A stretch of DNA of 64,000 nucleotides from the NCBI GenBank assembly GCA_025093985.1, contig JACAAK010000013.1, forward strand, positions 744,001-808,000, in the 5' to 3' direction. The position numbers and the translations under genes were made by a program. Under the pieces are notes generated by a model that searched no databases, was not told the origin of the DNA, and saw only the letters and a list, made by a program, of their open reading frames with translations. The first letter of the stretch is position 1. Each line of letters starts with the position of its first letter. The DNA is from Calvatia gigantea. Lineage: Eukaryota; Basidiomycota; Agaricomycetes; Agaricales; Lycoperdaceae. This document shows positions 42,008-53,154 of the stretch, piece by piece.

Positions 42008-42452
42008 GCAGGGCAAGTTTCTTGAATTCGACTTTTGATCTTCTCTCCAAACGCACCCCCCGATATGGAATTCCCGTTTTTGCTGCGTCAACTGGGCAGA
42101 ATTACAGTGCACGGATACATAAACGATAGAGAGGATTTTGGTATACCATTGGTTGAAATGTTGGAAATGAGGAGATTGGTACTACAAATTTCGAACTTCA
42201 CATTCAAGGCAGTGGAATCACCGGTCGTGTGGAGTTATAGTGCACTAGAGGGACTCAGGGAGCCGCAGAACAAAGTTTTCCTTACAATAATAGAAGAATT
42301 GCAGGAGAAGGTCTATGCATACTTTACCGAACAAGAGTTCCATTGTTCTCGTAGCTTTCATCATCAAAACCGATGGCCTAGCGCATTTTTAGGTGCTTGC
42401 ACCTGTACACTTAAAACCTGGATATTACATTTTTAATCACGGACTGTGGTGG

Positions 42453-43330
42453 TTAACGGTGCTTGGTTTTTGTGAGAATCAACTGTTTGCACATCGGATC
42501 AATTGGTGTAGGAACAGTAACTTGTCTATCTGCGAGTCTTTTCCAGGACCCCGCTCCACCGTTCGAGCTGTCCACTCGTCGCACTAGCCATGCGCCTTCA
42601 TATATTGACCAGTTAAAGCATGCCCACCCGCGCCTAAGCCGATCATAAACTATGGGGAATGCATGCAGAATATTGAATCCCTCCCGAGGTTTTGTAGCTC
42701 CCTGGATCTCACAGAAAGGCAATTATCGCATCACAACTATGCGCTGAAATATGCCATTCCCCGAGTAATCTCAAATTCTTGAGAAAGTGACATTGAGACA
42801 GATGTAAAGCAGGCACCAAAGCCCTAAGTCGCGCCGGCCTTTGCGTGTATACCGTTTGTCGCGATTCCCGACTCATTCAAGGGCAGTGAATGGAACCGTG
42901 CCTGCCAATGTCCACTTAAGATCCCTATAGGCGTGCCCTGCCTAGCGTCATGCGACATGGCAAGGCCCCAGTCATCCAGGATCCTCGAAATATCGTCAGC
43001 ATCAACCTTGTCCCTTGTGCGATACATTGGGATGTAGATGCTTATATCACCATGTTCATATCCTGTGTTCCAAGACTGGAGTCAATCTAGGCGGTTGAAA
43101 CAAGTTTAGCGCAAGAGAATGACACTGTTGGATATGGCTGTTGCAATGATACGGATAATCTCACGTTGGGCGCCTGCTCCTTCGTATTCGTCGAGACCAT
43201 CAACGAACGCCTGGTCCTTCTTCACAATCCCGTTTCCAGTTCACTGTAGTTCCCGCAGCAGTTCGTCAATCAAGTGTTAGAACTGGAACTGTGTTGGCTT
43301 CCCACTGAGGGCCTTGCCATAGCGGATCTT
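42453..43330 (-). pseudogene. FunK1-type kinase relic (copy e), C-terminal part
   Basis: On the minus strand near 43075 the catalytic loop reads GYEHGDISIYIPMYR, so the Asn that follows in other copies is lost. It is followed by ILDDWGLAMSHDARQGT (DFG region) and GHWQARFHSLPLN. A further frame, 42722-42453, carries GATKPREGFNILHAF, matching YKPRKGFRVLYLF of copy b. Upstream pieces to about 43330 include a block reading QREIIRIIATAIS. The order is right but frames are broken and the N-terminal half is missing. Confidence 0.7.
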
Positions 43331-43719
43331 CATATCAATAAGGTTACAGTAGGTGGGATGGACGGTGGAAAGCCGATATGCTATAGAAGGGAAGAACTTC
43401 TCCTGCATGCGGACTTGTCGACCGCAAGCCTAAGAAAAAAAGACCGTGAGTTGAGTTGGGCATGGGCGCGGAGGGCCAAATTACCTGCATTGGCACTGTT
43501 CATAGGCGGGACATACACTGGTGTTCGTGGTCACATGATGGGATGTCCCTGCGATGATGCGGACTAGACCCGAGACTGCACCAAGTTCATCAGTCCTTCC
43601 GATCAATCAATCATTCATGTATGTCTGCAGCAACCGTCATGTTCATGTTCGAGGTGTGGTTAGCATCAAGATGCCTGCCATTATGTTCCTGGTAAGTATG
43701 TTGATTATGACTCAGAAGA
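43331..43719. other. Intergenic, no gene seen
   Basis: A plus-strand frame of 97 codons (43274-43567) overlaps the FunK1 relic and has no features. Otherwise empty. Confidence 0.35.
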
Positions 43720-43935
43720 CCTTGAGCTAATTATTCTCAAAAATTCTCAGATTGTGTGTCGTCACCTGGCGTACATGAGTAGGAACCGGAGGGGACGGGC
43801 AAATCTGGTTCCCTGTCACGCGTTTGTTGCCAGAAGCACGGTCTGACGTGTCAGTCCCGTTGTCTTGTGGGGAAGATGATAAAGATCACGGCAGGGAAAA
43901 AGACAGCTTCTGACCCGACACAGGGTGCATACTTG
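43720..43935 (-). pseudogene. Relic of the small secreted-protein gene
   Basis: The minus-strand sequence gives VGSEAVFFPAVIFIIFP, aligned with GSKSILLPTMIFTISS of the gene at 40633. It then reads through a damaged Cys region with several stops. Its place just upstream of F-box copy 2, in divergent orientation, mirrors the 40.4/40.8-kb arrangement. Confidence 0.4.
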
Positions 43936-44095
43936 ATACTAGCGGTTTCAAGTGGTCTCCTTTGACAAAATATAATATGAGTATCACCAGTCAAGTGATG
44001 AGCGCACTTCTGTTCTAATATACCTCCCACCCATTGTCACATCTCGTTCTCACTACTCACCTCCCCTTCCTAATTCTGTATCTTCCAGATATACA

Positions 44096-45717
44096 ATGCC
44101 GCAAATGCATCATACCAAAGACGTCAACCCACCAGAGAAAAACCATCAACTCCTCGACAAAACACAATGCTTCGACGATACCATGAAGTCCACGACCGAA
44201 ACGAGAACCGTCCGTGCCCCATCAGACTCACTTCCATACGGACTCCTTGTCTCTGTGTTCAACCTTGCATGCCCTCCATCGACTTCAGCGAACGTTCACT
44301 CTGCGAAATCCGAGCATGGCGGCTTCTCCGACAAACATGACTTGCATCATCGTTACGTGCCGCTTATCCTCAGCGCCGTTTGTAGCTGTTGGAGGGCAGT
44401 GGCATTGTCTCCGCCGGAACTGTGGCCAACATCCGCTGTAGAAACTCTCAGCTGGAAGTCCCAAGTACCCCTCCTCCGCCTCTACTTGAATAAATGCAGG
44501 ACCTCTCCCTTTCTCTCTTGACTTGGATCTGCGGCCTCAAGGGGCACTGTATAATGAAGAATATGGCTCTCAGCTTCGTCGTTCGATTGAATGGAAGGAA
44601 CTCCAGCCCCTCACAGACGTGATTTTCCATGAAATTCCTGAGAAGATCCAGACCATGCGTTTGGCGGGTGCACCACCTGGATGGATGTGTCTCTTATCGG
44701 GGTCAAAGGCTTCCGAAATTACAGGACCTAACATTCGCTTGGGAGGAACGCTTAGACGACATCACGACTGGTAACCCTAAAAGAAGGTGCCTTTTCCGTA
44801 CACCCTTGGGAATCCATTCATTTGACCAGGGCTATGTCAACATTACAGTCCACACCCTGTCCCACCGCCCCTGACTACCCTTCATCTCCGCAATGTCTAC
44901 ATTGATGTTTGTGCGAATATCCTCCTCTTATGCCCAAACTTAGTCGAATACCATTGCTTTGATTCACTAAGCCCTCCCGCGGATTTCGCGGCCGCATTTT
45001 GGCGATCCGTTTATGTCCATAAATTCTTCTAGCTCCCCAACCTCAGACGTTTTGGATGGACACCATACACAGGAGGAGAATGGAACGGTGACCTCCTGGA
45101 AAATATCTGCTTACCAAATCTCGAGGAACTCCAATGGTATGGGAACAAGGAATACGATGTAATGACAGAGGGAGAAGGCGTTGTATTTCATTTCTTCTCC
45201 AGCTTGCCCAAAACACTTCGTTCCTTCACGTATCACGACTATTTCGTAAATACTGAGAGAAATCATCACCACTACCGGCTCCTTTCGCATTTTCCTCACG
45301 CTCAGTCCCTAATATTTCAAAGATGCTCGACGAGTTTCATATTCAGCTTTCGATCTTCTCTCCAAATGCACCCCCGATATGGAATTCCCGTTTTTGCTGC
45401 CCCACCTGGGTAGGGTTATGGTGCGCAGATACACAAACGATAGAGAAGATTATGGTCTACCATTGGTCAAGATGTTGGAAATGGGGAGATTGGTACTGCG
45501 AATCCCGAATTTCACGTTCGAAACAGTGAAACCACTAGTTGTATGGAGCTACCACACGCGAGAGGGACTCAGGGAGCTGCAATACAAATGTTCCTCTCAC
45601 AGTATCAGAGGAATCACAGGAGAGGACTTTTGCATACTTTACCAAACGGGAGCTGGCATTGCTCTCGTAAACTTAGCCGGCGATAACAATGGCATGATGC
45701 ATAAACTGGGGTAATTG
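44096..45717 (+). pseudogene. F-box/LRR-type gene, copy 2, frameshifted
   Basis: The start MPQMHHTKDVNPPEK opens a 141-codon frame with the F-box DSLPYGLLVSVFNLACPP...LILSAVCSCWRAVALSPPELW, the typical basidiomycete form ending in WRxxALSxPxLW. LRR-like blocks follow in other frames: RSIEWKELQPL and TTLHLRNVYIDVC, then LPNLRRFGWTPYTGG, LPNLEELQWYGN, FSSLPKTLRSFTYHDYF and MEFPFLLPHLGRVMVRRY. The last frame ends at 45717. At least three frame changes separate them and no splice sites explain these. Predicted role is an SCF substrate adaptor. Confidence 0.72.
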
Positions 45718-46069
45718 CTCCTTGTACTCTTTAGAAAAGCGACATATCTTAAATCGTGGATTAACGTGCATAGAAGTTACCAAAGATTTAAACGTTTAAG
45801 CTTTAAGATGAGGAATCCTATTCCCCACAGGAATAAGTTTCGAAGCACGCCTGGGTGGACCCCTCTTTGCAAAAGAAGTGCAAACAACACGGGCCTGTAT
45901 CTCCCGGGATATACAGATGTGCGTCCACATCGTACCCCTGACCCCCATTTACCAGGGAAAACTCATTGGTTTTTCGAGGCGCAGCACCTCGAGCACGCCC
46001 CGAAGACCATAGCTAAAACGAAAGTTATGGATGCCTCATCAAACTGACTCCCAGACTGAACTCCTCGCC
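45718..46069. other. Intergenic between F-box copies 2 and 3
   Basis: About 350 bases. No gene; part of it may be the decayed 5' region of copy 3. Confidence 0.4.
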
Positions 46070-47400
46070 TGATAGACTCAACTTCGCATGTCCTCCTATC
46101 GACTTTAGCAAACGTTCACTCTAGGAGATAGAGCAGGGTAACTTCTCTGACAAGCATGACTGGGGTCACTGCTCCATAGCCACATTTCCTTGGCGCTGTT
46201 TGTAGTCGTTAATGGGAAGTACCGTTGTCTTCACCGGAATTGATACCCCAAGTGCCTCTCCTCCGCCGCTCCTTGACAAGAACACGACCTCTCCCTTTCT
46301 CTCTCGACCTCGATCTCAATGGAAGGAACTCCAGCTTCTCATAAATGTGAATTTCCATGAATTTCCTGCGAAGATCCATGCAATACATTTGGCGGGGCAC
46401 CCCCTCAACGGACGTCGTCTTAACAGAGCAGAGGTTCCCAAAATTACAGCACCTAATGTTTGCTCGGGGAAACGTAGGGATGATGCCACAACAGCATGCT
46501 TAAAAGGCGGCGCACCTTCCATACGCCTTTGAGAATCAAAACGTCTTATTGGAGCCGCATCCGTATTGAAGTCAACACATGTCCTGCCGCCCCTCACTAC
46601 CCCATACTTCCGCAACGTCTATACTGACACCTGCATGAGAAACCCCTCATGCCCGAACTAAGTCGAATACCTATTGCCACGACTCCCTGAGTCCTCCCAC
46701 TGGTTGCAGGGCTGCACTTCTGCGATCCGTTTATGTCAACAAACCCTCTCCTCTCCCCCACCTCAAGTACTTCGGGTGGACACCATACTACGGGAGAGAA
46801 TTGAGTAACGCGCTCCAGAAATATCCGTTTACCAAATCTTGAGGAACTCCAACGGTGTAGCGTGGACTGGGAATATGATATAATGGTGGAAGAAGCCCGA
46901 CGTGTATTCCGCCTCCTCTCCCGCTTGCCCAAAATATTTTGTTCCCTTAAGTATAGCGAGTACTTCGAACATTTTTTACATCTCGGGATAAATCGTCATC
47001 ACTTTCTACCCCTCTCACATTATAAACGCCCAGTAGCTGGTATTTCATAGGTGCTCGGCAAGATTCATACATTCGGTTTTTCACCTCCTTCCCAGCTGCA
47101 CCGCCAAAATGGAATCCCCACTTTTATGCCCCAGCTGGGCAGGCCCATAGTAGGCAGATGTGCAAACGACAAACAGAATCTTGGTACAGCATTGGTTAAG
47201 ATCTTGGAGTCGAGGAGATTGATATTGCAACTCGAAGTTCACATTCGAAGCAACAAAACCACCAGTTGCATAGAGCCACGGCGTACGAGAGGGATTAACG
47301 GAATTGCAAAATGAATTCCCTCCCACAATATTAGAGGAATCAGAGGAGAGGACCTTTCCGTACTCTACCAAACGGGAGCTGGCATTACCCTTGTAACCTG
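46070..47400 (+). pseudogene. F-box/LRR-type gene, copy 3, degraded
   Basis: Fragments align with copy 2 in order. Near 46300 is QWKELQLLINVNFHEFPAKI; near 46830 is LPNLEELQRCSVDWEYDIMVEEARRVF; next comes LLSRLPKIFCSLKYSEYF, then IPTFMPQLGRPIVGRCANDK at 47110 and VKILESRRLILQ. The F-box itself is not recognisable and many stops intervene. The last match ends near 47395. Confidence 0.62.
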
Positions 47401-48014
47401 AACTGTCAACAACAATCGCCTAATGCACCAACCAGGGTAATTACACTTGCACATATTGATCATAGCGGCGCCAAGTGTGCCAATCCCCGACTCTTATTTA
47501 ACAACACAAACAACCAACAGGTGTCCATTATAACTGGATATCTGAGTATTTTCGGAGGGCCCAAAGTAAATAACGAGAGCTGCAAGACACAGTTCGATTA
47601 CCCCAAGGAGCCACACAGCCAGCATGTCCAAACAGCCCACCCCCCCACCCCTCAAAGGCTCTTGCATGTTTTGTCACATATGGGAATGAATTCACAATGG
47701 TATTCAGGGTAATAGAGTGGGTCATAATAATTTTTATAAGCAGCGGTGTAGTGACTGTGAGGTACGTTATGGGGTGCCAGTGGGCAATCTGTTAAGTCAA
47801 GGGCCCACTGCCGCAATGCTACAACACCATTGCTTATTCACAAATATAACAGGGTTTAAACTAAATGTACGTTTAATACAAATCAATGTTCTGGTGTAAA
47901 AGAAAAGAGAAACGAAAAAAAAATGATCACCTCTCTCGCGGATGATTCTAGAAGATTCTCGAACTTCAGAGTGATCAGGTGAAGAGGGGCGTCAACACGG
48001 GGGGAAAGTTCATT
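47401..48014. other. Intergenic, no gene seen
   Basis: About 600 bases with short frames only. No termini of mobile elements recognised. Confidence 0.4.
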
Positions 48015-48326
48015 CTAACGCGACAGAATCCCCCTCTCGAAAGAGTCGGGGAATTCAGTGCCACGTTTTCGAATGCGTACTGTGATGGTTCCATGCTTAG
48101 TTTCGAGTATCTGTTTGTGTATGATATCAACTGGTATAAGAACAGTAAGTCGTGTATCTGCGAATCTTGTTCCGGGACCTCGTTCCATCGTTCGAGCTGT
48201 CCACTTCCACACTGGCGATATGCCCTCACACATTAACTGCATGGGGTTTCTAACAATACATTGATCGTTGTTGCACATACGATCACCCAAACTATTTTTA
48301 CATGGGAACACCGGCAATAGCATCAT
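48015..48326 (-). other. Fragment shared with 42453-42600, function unknown
   Basis: On the minus strand, WTARTMERGPGTRFADTRLT and VLIPVDIIHKQILETKHG resemble SWKRLADRQVTVPTPIDPMCKQLILTK at about 42560-42460. The shared segment may be coding remnant or an unrecognised repeat. The copies differ at many bases. Confidence 0.35.
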
Positions 48327-48528
48327 TCAATACATAGGTCCAGTGCACCGGGTTTTTTGCAAGGTTAGGTTCCCGACAATCGCGCCCTAGATGATAATCT
48401 TTGATGCAAACGCCAATCACTCCAATCAACTTCCGTCTAGATTGCTTATTTATGATTACGGAACATTGGGGAGTACTGATGAGAAAAATTCTTATTCTGA
48501 TTCACCAACATGGTTATGACAAGGGTGA

Positions 48529-48855
48529 TCATCCAGAATTCGGGGCGGGCAGAGGAGTTTGCGTTACGGTTACGCTCGGACTTTGCCTGTTGGTGCATAT
48601 TTTCAGTTGGTCGGCTCGTCTCCCTGTGAAAGCGAAGTGGCTCACGTCCAGACAATTGTTGTAGTCGTCTCGACCATGAAAGGGGACTCTTTTATGAGGG
48701 TATGAAGTACTTTCTCTTGTGTGAACACTGGTGGAGCCTGCATAGATTTTGAGTTGGTTCAGCCGCCAAGCCAATTTCCTCCATGGGTTACTCACGGCAG
48801 CAGCAACAGCAGCAACAAATAAGAGGGCAGACACGAAGGAGATTCTCGAAATCAT
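48529..48855 (-). CDS. Small secreted protein, three exons
   Basis: Start at 48855 (MISRISFVSALLFVAAVAAA), a classic signal peptide with h-region and AAA cleavage context. The first exon ends at GCC|GTGAGT; a second exon begins APPVFTQEKVLHTLIKES and ends at TGGAC|GTGAGC; the third gives QSPSVTVTQTPLPAPNSG and stop at 48529. Both introns have GT...CAG ends and phases match, giving a secreted peptide of about 70 residues rich in Thr and Pro and without cysteines. An upstream Met (48906) would add 17 residues before the signal and is less likely. Function unknown; could be an effector or wall-associated peptide. Confidence 0.6.
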   Translation of the reverse strand: MISRISFVSALLFVAAVAAAVSNPWRKLAWRLNQLKIYAGSTSVHTRESTSYPHKRVPFHGRDDYNNCLDVSHFAFTGRRADQLKICTNRQSPSVTVTQTPLPAPNSG

Positions 48856-49430
48856 AGAGTGATAAAGTGAAACGTGGTATGTATACATCGTTCCGATTTT
48901 TTTCAAGCACTTATAGCCTTTCCGTTGGTTCCTTTCCCATTCAGGTGATTACAGGTTTACTGCGGAATACGCACGATGATCGTGCGCGATTGCTTAATGT
49001 TTCAGCCATTTTTTTGCGATGTCAGGGAGACGGTGACTCACTTGTGCAAATTGCAGCTTCCTCCATATTTCCTGAACCCGAAAATAACTCCTAACATTCA
49101 GTAAGATCTGATTATTGCTGCGATTGGTACCCGAAAGGTGGATATGTTCTCACATTTACAAATAATGCCCGTAGTTCGGCCTTGCACATCCTCGTAAGTA
49201 AGTTGATATCACGTTACGAGATATTCGGCATTGAAGGCAGTAGGGACTTTCCCTCAGCATTTACATGCTCGCTGACCCACATTCATCGTCTATAGTTACT
49301 TCTTTGTGTTTCACCTACTCCGGCACAGGGAGATGACACATCCCAAATAGCAGTTGAAGGGCCGAGGAGGCATATAAGAATGAAAGGACTCGAGGCGAAG
49401 GACCCAGCAAGGTGACCCAAAGCTCCTCCT
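48856..49430. other. Shared upstream region of divergent small secreted protein and laccase genes
   Basis: About 575 bases between two divergently transcribed genes. It should contain both promoters. No TATA box or known regulatory site can be claimed with confidence. Confidence 0.45.
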
Positions 49431-51669
49431 ATGAAGCACTTCAGTTCTCTTATCCACTTTGATAACGGCTGCATCCGCGGGTATTGGGCCCACTGCGGAC
49501 TTGCACATCGTCAATCGAATCATCGCCCCAGATGGATTTAACCGTTCGTAGGTTAAATCATCCGCTTCATCTAAGTGTTTTTTTACAACTTTTTCAGAGC
49601 CGTTCTGGCAGGAACGACGTCAGGAGCCTCTATTCCCGGACCTCTGATAACTGGGACCAAGGTTGGTGCATGGGTAACGCAAACAAATAAAATTCCTTAC
49701 GGGTATACCTGGGATAGGGGGATCATTTTCAGCTCAACGTAATCAATGAGCTAACCGATACTACAATGCTAAGGAGCACCAGTATTGTTAGTCATTCCCT
49801 CATACCTTACGTTCACTTTTCTTGACTCTCTATTAGCATTGGCATGGCCTTTTCCAAGCTGGCTCTAGTTGGGCGGATGGGCCTGTCGGTGTCACCCAGT
49901 GTCCCATTGCGCCAGGGAATTCTTTCTTGTACGAATTCAATGTACCAGATCAAGCGGGAACCTTCTGGTACCATTCTCACTATTGTGAGTGTCTAGCCCA
50001 ACTACTACGGATCGGTTTCTGATGTGGATTAGCAACACAATACTGCGATGGTCTTCGAGGAGCTATCGTCATTCGTGACCCTGTTGATCCCCACAATTCC
50101 TTGTCAGTGCAACTTGTGACGTACTTCTGGTTCGAATCTAACCTTTATCACCAACAGGTATGACGTGGACAACGGTTCGTTAAAACAAACGTACGCTTGA
50201 GGCTCTAGCTAATGGGGGGTATCCAGACGATACTGTAATCACGCTTGCGGATTGGTAAGGTCTGCATTCCGCAATATGGGATTTCGGCGCTTATGGTTAC
50301 ACAGGTATCACGTACCCGCGCCTTCTGCTGGGCTCGTACCAACTGAAGATGCAACTCTGATAAATGGACTCGGTCGGTTTCCGGGTGGCCCAACAACTCC
50401 GTTGGCAGTAGTTTCTGTTCAAGCAGGAAAAAGATACAGATTCCGTCTTGTTTCCCTTTCCTGTGACCCAAATTTCACCTTTTCTATCGATGGTCACCTT
50501 ATGGTGAGCGGCACTTTATGTTGTCCATTGCCCTTCGTGAATCTCTTCCTTCAAGACTATCATCGAGGTCGATGGAGTGAACGTCACACCGCTTGAAATC
50601 AACTCAATCCAGATCTTCGCTGGTCAACGTTATTCCTTCGTTCTCAACGCTAACCAACCCGCCAGTAACTACTGGATCCGTGCCCTTCCCAATGTTGGTC
50701 CCCAAAATTTCACCAATGGTGTCAACTCCGCCATCCTTCGCTATCAGGGTGCTACAGAAGTTGATCCCACAAGCACGACATCCTCGACCATCACTCCCTT
50801 GGTCGAGACAGACCTTCACCCTTTAGAGAATCCTGGTGCTCCAGGGACCCCTGCAATTGGAACTGCGGACGTAAATATTAACCTTCAGATCACCTTCAGT
50901 CAAGGGTCATTCTTCGTCAATGGACACTCCTTCGCTCCACCCACTGTTCCCGTTCTCTTGCAAATTCTTAGTGGCGCGAGGACCGCATCTGAGCTTCTTC
51001 CGGCTGGAAGCGTATTCCCAATTCCTGCGAATTCTGTGATCGAGTTGACGATACCTGGAGGTAGCATAGGAAGCCCTGTAAGCCAATTTGCTTTTTCTGT
51101 GAATCAAGCATTGAATATTCCCATTTAGCACCCCTTCCATTTACATGGTGTAAGCTCCCTCATCATTCGAGATAATCCGCACCTAACAATTTGAAAGCAC
51201 ACGTTTGATGTCATCCGAAGTGCTGGGAACTCAACACCCAATTTCGTCAATCCTGTCCGTCGTGATGTCGTCAGTCTAGGAGCCAGCACAAGTGATAATG
51301 TTACAATCCGGTTTACCACCAATAATCCCGGCCCTTGGATTCTGCACTGGTGTGTTTTGAACTTCTTAAGGGTTAGCTCGTTCTCAACACCATCCTAACA
51401 GCCACATTGATTGGCATTTGGAAATGTGAGTGACCGACGTCCTGATCAACTCGATCGTGACCCACAAGCCTCGTTTCAGTGGCTTGGCTATAGTTTTCGC
51501 CGAAGCGGCTGACGCTGTTGCGAATGAAACACACCCAGGTGCCATTGAAAAGCTTCGCATTTTTCCATGGCGTTACTAACCCCGGACGACAGCTGCGTGG
51601 GACGACCTCTGCCCCATATATGATGCCTTTGCCATCAGACGAACTATGAAGGCATACCATAATCTGTAA
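49431..51669 (+). CDS. Laccase (multicopper oxidase)
   Basis: Secreted blue copper enzyme that oxidises phenols with reduction of O2 to water (EC 1.10.3.2). Fourteen exons join in phase: 49431-49547, 49598-49661, 49718-49786, 49837-49984, 50033-50102, 50158-50174, 50227-50254, 50305-50503, 50556-51077, 51129-51149, 51198-51349, 51402-51425, 51480-51538, 51593-51669. Copper motifs are [44 protein letters not shown] and HCHIDWHLE. The residue ten after the T1 Cys is Leu, as in higher-potential basidiomycete laccases. The C-terminus [12 protein letters not shown] is typical. Only flaw: the signal peptide starting MKHFSSL needs a one-base shift to join [18 protein letters not shown], so either a base is wrong, an extra upstream exon exists, or the gene is disabled. 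Confidence 0.93.
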
Positions 51670-52029
51670 ACTTGCGGGTTCCCAGCAGCTTAAACTATAC
51701 CTTGTCGCCGAAGCCTCTTGATTTCTCCGGGGTCCTCACCCCGCATTTGATTGTGTACTTCTCGTGCAGTAGTATATAATTACAGTTCAACTATTCCTTA
51801 ACAGTGTACAAACAATGCCAGGTCAAAGAAAGGGAAGGAATGTGTGCGATATAATACGCGTCAAGATTGGTAACAAAAGATTGAGGATCGGTCCACAGCC
51901 AGGAGTTAGTTAGGCAGTTGCACCATGCCGTCTCCTCGTGGGACTAGGTGGCTCAGAGATTGTTTGAATGCTAATGGTTGGTAAAGTTCCCTGTGGCCTG
52001 CGGGAATATTAGTAGTTGGACACAATATT
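51670..52029. other. Intergenic between convergent laccase and membrane-protein genes
   Basis: About 360 bases containing the 3' ends of both genes. Nothing else seen. Confidence 0.45.
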
Positions 52030-53154
52030 CTAACGTGGACTCACAGATGACAAAGAAGTGTGTGTTGGTACCGTCGCTTCAATGTATCGACGCATATGCT
52101 CTTCAGTCTGACCCATGTCTTCCTCTGGCCCTTCAATGATGACTCGCGGCCCATATTCCAGATCAGCTTGGGGAGGCTTCTCTTCAACAGGTGAAAGTAG
52201 TTGGACACCGTGCTTCTTCCTCTTAATACGCGAGTGAAGCAACCAAAGTGACGCAGGCTATCAAGCATAGTCCTGCTATAGAACAGCCAACCGCGATGCC
52301 TCCTACCATATTGGCAGTGCTTAGAGTTCGGAGTACTAGCCTGGTTGGTAGCCGGCGTCTGAGATGATATTGCACTGGTGTTTGTTGATGAGGTTTCGGG
52401 TTGACTTTGTACAGAGGAAGAAGGGTGTTGTTTGACAGAGGGATAGCGACCTCTTAGGTACTCGTGGGCTTTGCGCGACTCGTCGTGCTTACGGGAGGAG
52501 GAAGGATAACCGACTCCGTCAAATCTATAGTGAGGACGTCAGAAACCTAACTTTAAGTGAAATGTCCCTTCCGCATACTTGCGCTCTGTTGCGCCCGGAG
52601 CTGATCAAAAGTGTCTGATGGCTAAAATGCAATTCAGGTTCTCAACCTCCACTTTCCACGAGCATATTACTCACTCTTGGATCCAAATATGCCCACCCCG
52701 GAACGTGTAACCCCGTTGGTAACGGCATAGGGAAGCTTTCTGGTGTGTAAGTCTTGGGGTATGCCAGGTAAAGAACGGTCATAACGAAAACGTACCCTCC
52801 GCTGACACTCGGGCAGTTGGCCGTCCATTGGCTCCACCTAAACGACGCTTTGTTAAGCTGGAGCTGCCAGAGTCGATGCTCAACGTACGGAATATAGGAA
52901 CGGCCTTGGCACGAGCCACAAGCACTCATAAGCGAATATATCACCGTGTTGCACTGGCACCCGTTGGCGTTCGTGCTAGAAAGGGGTCCAAGGTAATGCG
53001 TGGATTCGGGCAACGATTCAATATTGTATGCTGTCTCCGGACGATTAGATACCTCGCCATATTTTGTTGGAGGATCTTGCTTACAACCCCCACTACACAC
53101 GGCCAGCAAACTGGCAGCGACAATACATGGGTTTTGGTGTTGTGAATTAGACAT
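52030..53154 (-). CDS. Cys-rich single-pass surface protein (unrecognised basidiomycete type)
   Basis: Start at 53154; MSNSQHQNPCIVAASLLAVCSGGCKQD carries a hydrophobic leader. The exposed domain has CQCNTVIYSLMSACGSCQG, then across an intron (GTACGTTGAG...TTTAG) WSQWTANCPSV, and in the next exon FPMPLPTGLHVPGWAYLD. I have seen this Cys pattern plus WSxW...VPxWAYLD layout in many uncharacterised Agaricomycete proteins. A Ser/Thr-rich stalk, a membrane helix GGIAVGCSIAGLCLIACVTL and a basic/acidic cytosolic tail (SRIKRKKHGVQLLSPVEEK) follow, ending at 52030. The stalk-to-helix and helix-to-tail joints each need a one-base shift, so the gene is either disabled or contains sequence errors. Ligand unknown. 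Confidence 0.62.

Larger units (their letters stand above)
40760..42436 (+). pseudogene. F-box/LRR-type gene, copy 1, split by a solo LTR
   Basis: The retained part matches the C-terminal LRR-like half of copy 2. It comprises RLPNLKKLRWCGRMEYEIM, VVFYFFSNLPKPLRSLTYYEC and FLSHFPHAKSLVFDRC up to the insertion at 41213. After the LTR it continues as FLNSTFDLLSKRTP, the frame MEFPFLLRQLGRITVHGYIND, and VEMLEMRRLVLQISNFTF to the stop at 42436. No F-box remains; the 5' part is missing or lost near 40760. Proteins of this type act as substrate receptors of SCF ubiquitin ligases. Copies differ by many substitutions, so they are old duplicates. Confidence 0.68.
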
